Positions 6,333 to 6,746 of a stretch of DNA of 6,746 nt are shown here, piece after piece (positions within the stretch are counted from its first letter, which is position 1; every line of letters begins with the position of its first letter). This DNA comes from JBCCGE01 sp039029455. Lineage in GTDB: Bacteria; Pseudomonadota; Gammaproteobacteria; Arenicellales; Poriferihabitantaceae. The stretch lies in the NCBI GenBank assembly GCA_039029455.1, contig JBCCGE010000138.1, positions 1 through 6,746 of the forward strand. The letters are read 5' to 3'. The position numbers were made by a program, and so were the translations under genes. The notes under the pieces were generated by a model. The model was given only the letters and a program-made list of their open reading frames with translations, was not told the origin of the DNA and ran no database searches.

Positions 6333-6746
6333 TCAACCGGTCGATACACTGATTTTTAAAGCCGCCGCGATTGCCAGCGGCATCAGTGACAGGCACAGCA
6401 GACTGTAAGCGCTCAGCAGACCGATATGGCCCACATAGGGCAAACCGTTTGTTGCGGCAACAACGGCGCCCGTACCGACGATAAGCACGGGGATGCACAA
6501 GGGCAGCACCAGTAAAGTGATCAGCACAGTGCCATTTTTAATCGTCACCGTCAGTGCAGCCGCCATTCCGCCAATCATGCTCAGTGCCGGAGTGCCCAGT
6601 AACAGGGATAAGGTAAGTGGCAGGATGATATGGGTCGGCAGGTGGAGCGCGGAGGCAAGTGCCGGAGACAATAATACGATCGGCAGGCACGACGCGATCC
6701 AGTGGGACGCACTTTTAGCCAGAACGGTGACTGTAAGGGGTTTTGG
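6333..6746 (-). CDS. ccmB: CcmB heme exporter membrane subunit, C-terminal part
   Basis: The frame is open from the right edge of the window to the TGA at 6335-6333, giving the last 137 residues. Full CcmB proteins have about 220, so roughly 80-85 N-terminal residues lie outside. CcmB is the membrane subunit of the CcmAB ABC transporter, whose ATP hydrolysis drives release of holo-CcmE from CcmC and CcmD. The visible part matches the family well: VLAKSASHWIASCLPIVLLSP, then LLLGTPALSMIGG, AALTVTIKNG and LLVLPLCIPVLIVG, with a last hydrophobic helix before the end. It contains about four membrane segments. Family sequence continues upstream of the TTG at 6671, so that codon is not a start. CcmA should be encoded just beyond the window. 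Confidence 0.94.
   Translation of the reverse strand, partial: PKPLTVTVLAKSASHWIASCLPIVLLSPALASALHLPTHIILPLTLSLLLGTPALSMIGGMAAALTVTIKNGTVLITLLVLPLCIPVLIVGTGAVVAATNGLPYVGHIGLLSAYSLLCLSLMPLAIAAALKISVSTG

Noticed and set aside
6333..6671. Short complete membrane protein starting at the TTG at 6671
   Set aside because: The frame continues to the window edge with sequence matching CcmB (VLAKSASHW and onward), so this is the truncated C-terminal part of ccmB.

Overview
The window holds most of a cytochrome c maturation (Ccm, System I) operon. It is read right to left on the minus strand in the order ccmB (3' part only), ccmC, ccmD, ccmE, ccmF, ccmG, ccmH, ccmI. At the left edge the 3' part of a bactofilin gene on the plus strand converges on ccmI. 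All the Ccm reading frames are intact, and the family-defining residues checked are present. These are the WWD motifs and paired histidines of CcmC and CcmF, the heme-binding His and nearby Tyr of CcmE, and the CXXC pairs of CcmG and CcmH. I see no mobile element, tRNA, rRNA, CRISPR array or sign of recent insertion.

Organism: the gene order BCDEFGHI, with ccmH and ccmI as separate genes (not fused as in E. coli CcmH), the close similarity of the CcmB, CcmC and CcmF motifs to gammaproteobacterial proteins, and a moderate GC content suggest a free-living, respiring gammaproteobacterium. This is inference; the genus cannot be named from the sequence alone.

Layout: 1-376 partial bactofilin (+); 377-421 short convergent spacer with an inverted repeat; 422-1648 ccmI; 1651-2223 ccmH; 2223-2756 ccmG, with a TTG start; 2773-4755 ccmF; 4782-5231 ccmE; 5249-5434 ccmD; 5431-6216 ccmC; 6217-6332 the only sizeable spacer in the operon; 6333-6746 ccmB, cut by the window edge. 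The promoter, ccmA and the first part of ccmB should lie beyond the right end.

How the genes work together (known family biology): CcmA and CcmB with CcmC and CcmD load heme onto the periplasmic chaperone CcmE and release holo-CcmE. The CcmF-CcmH-CcmI complex takes the heme from CcmE and attaches it to the CXXCH cysteines of apocytochrome c. CcmG and CcmH keep those cysteines reduced, and CcmI holds the apocytochrome. The close spacing (4-nt and 1-nt overlaps, gaps of 2 to 26 nt) fits one polycistronic message with translational coupling. I found no undescribed system; the points worth a second look are modest.
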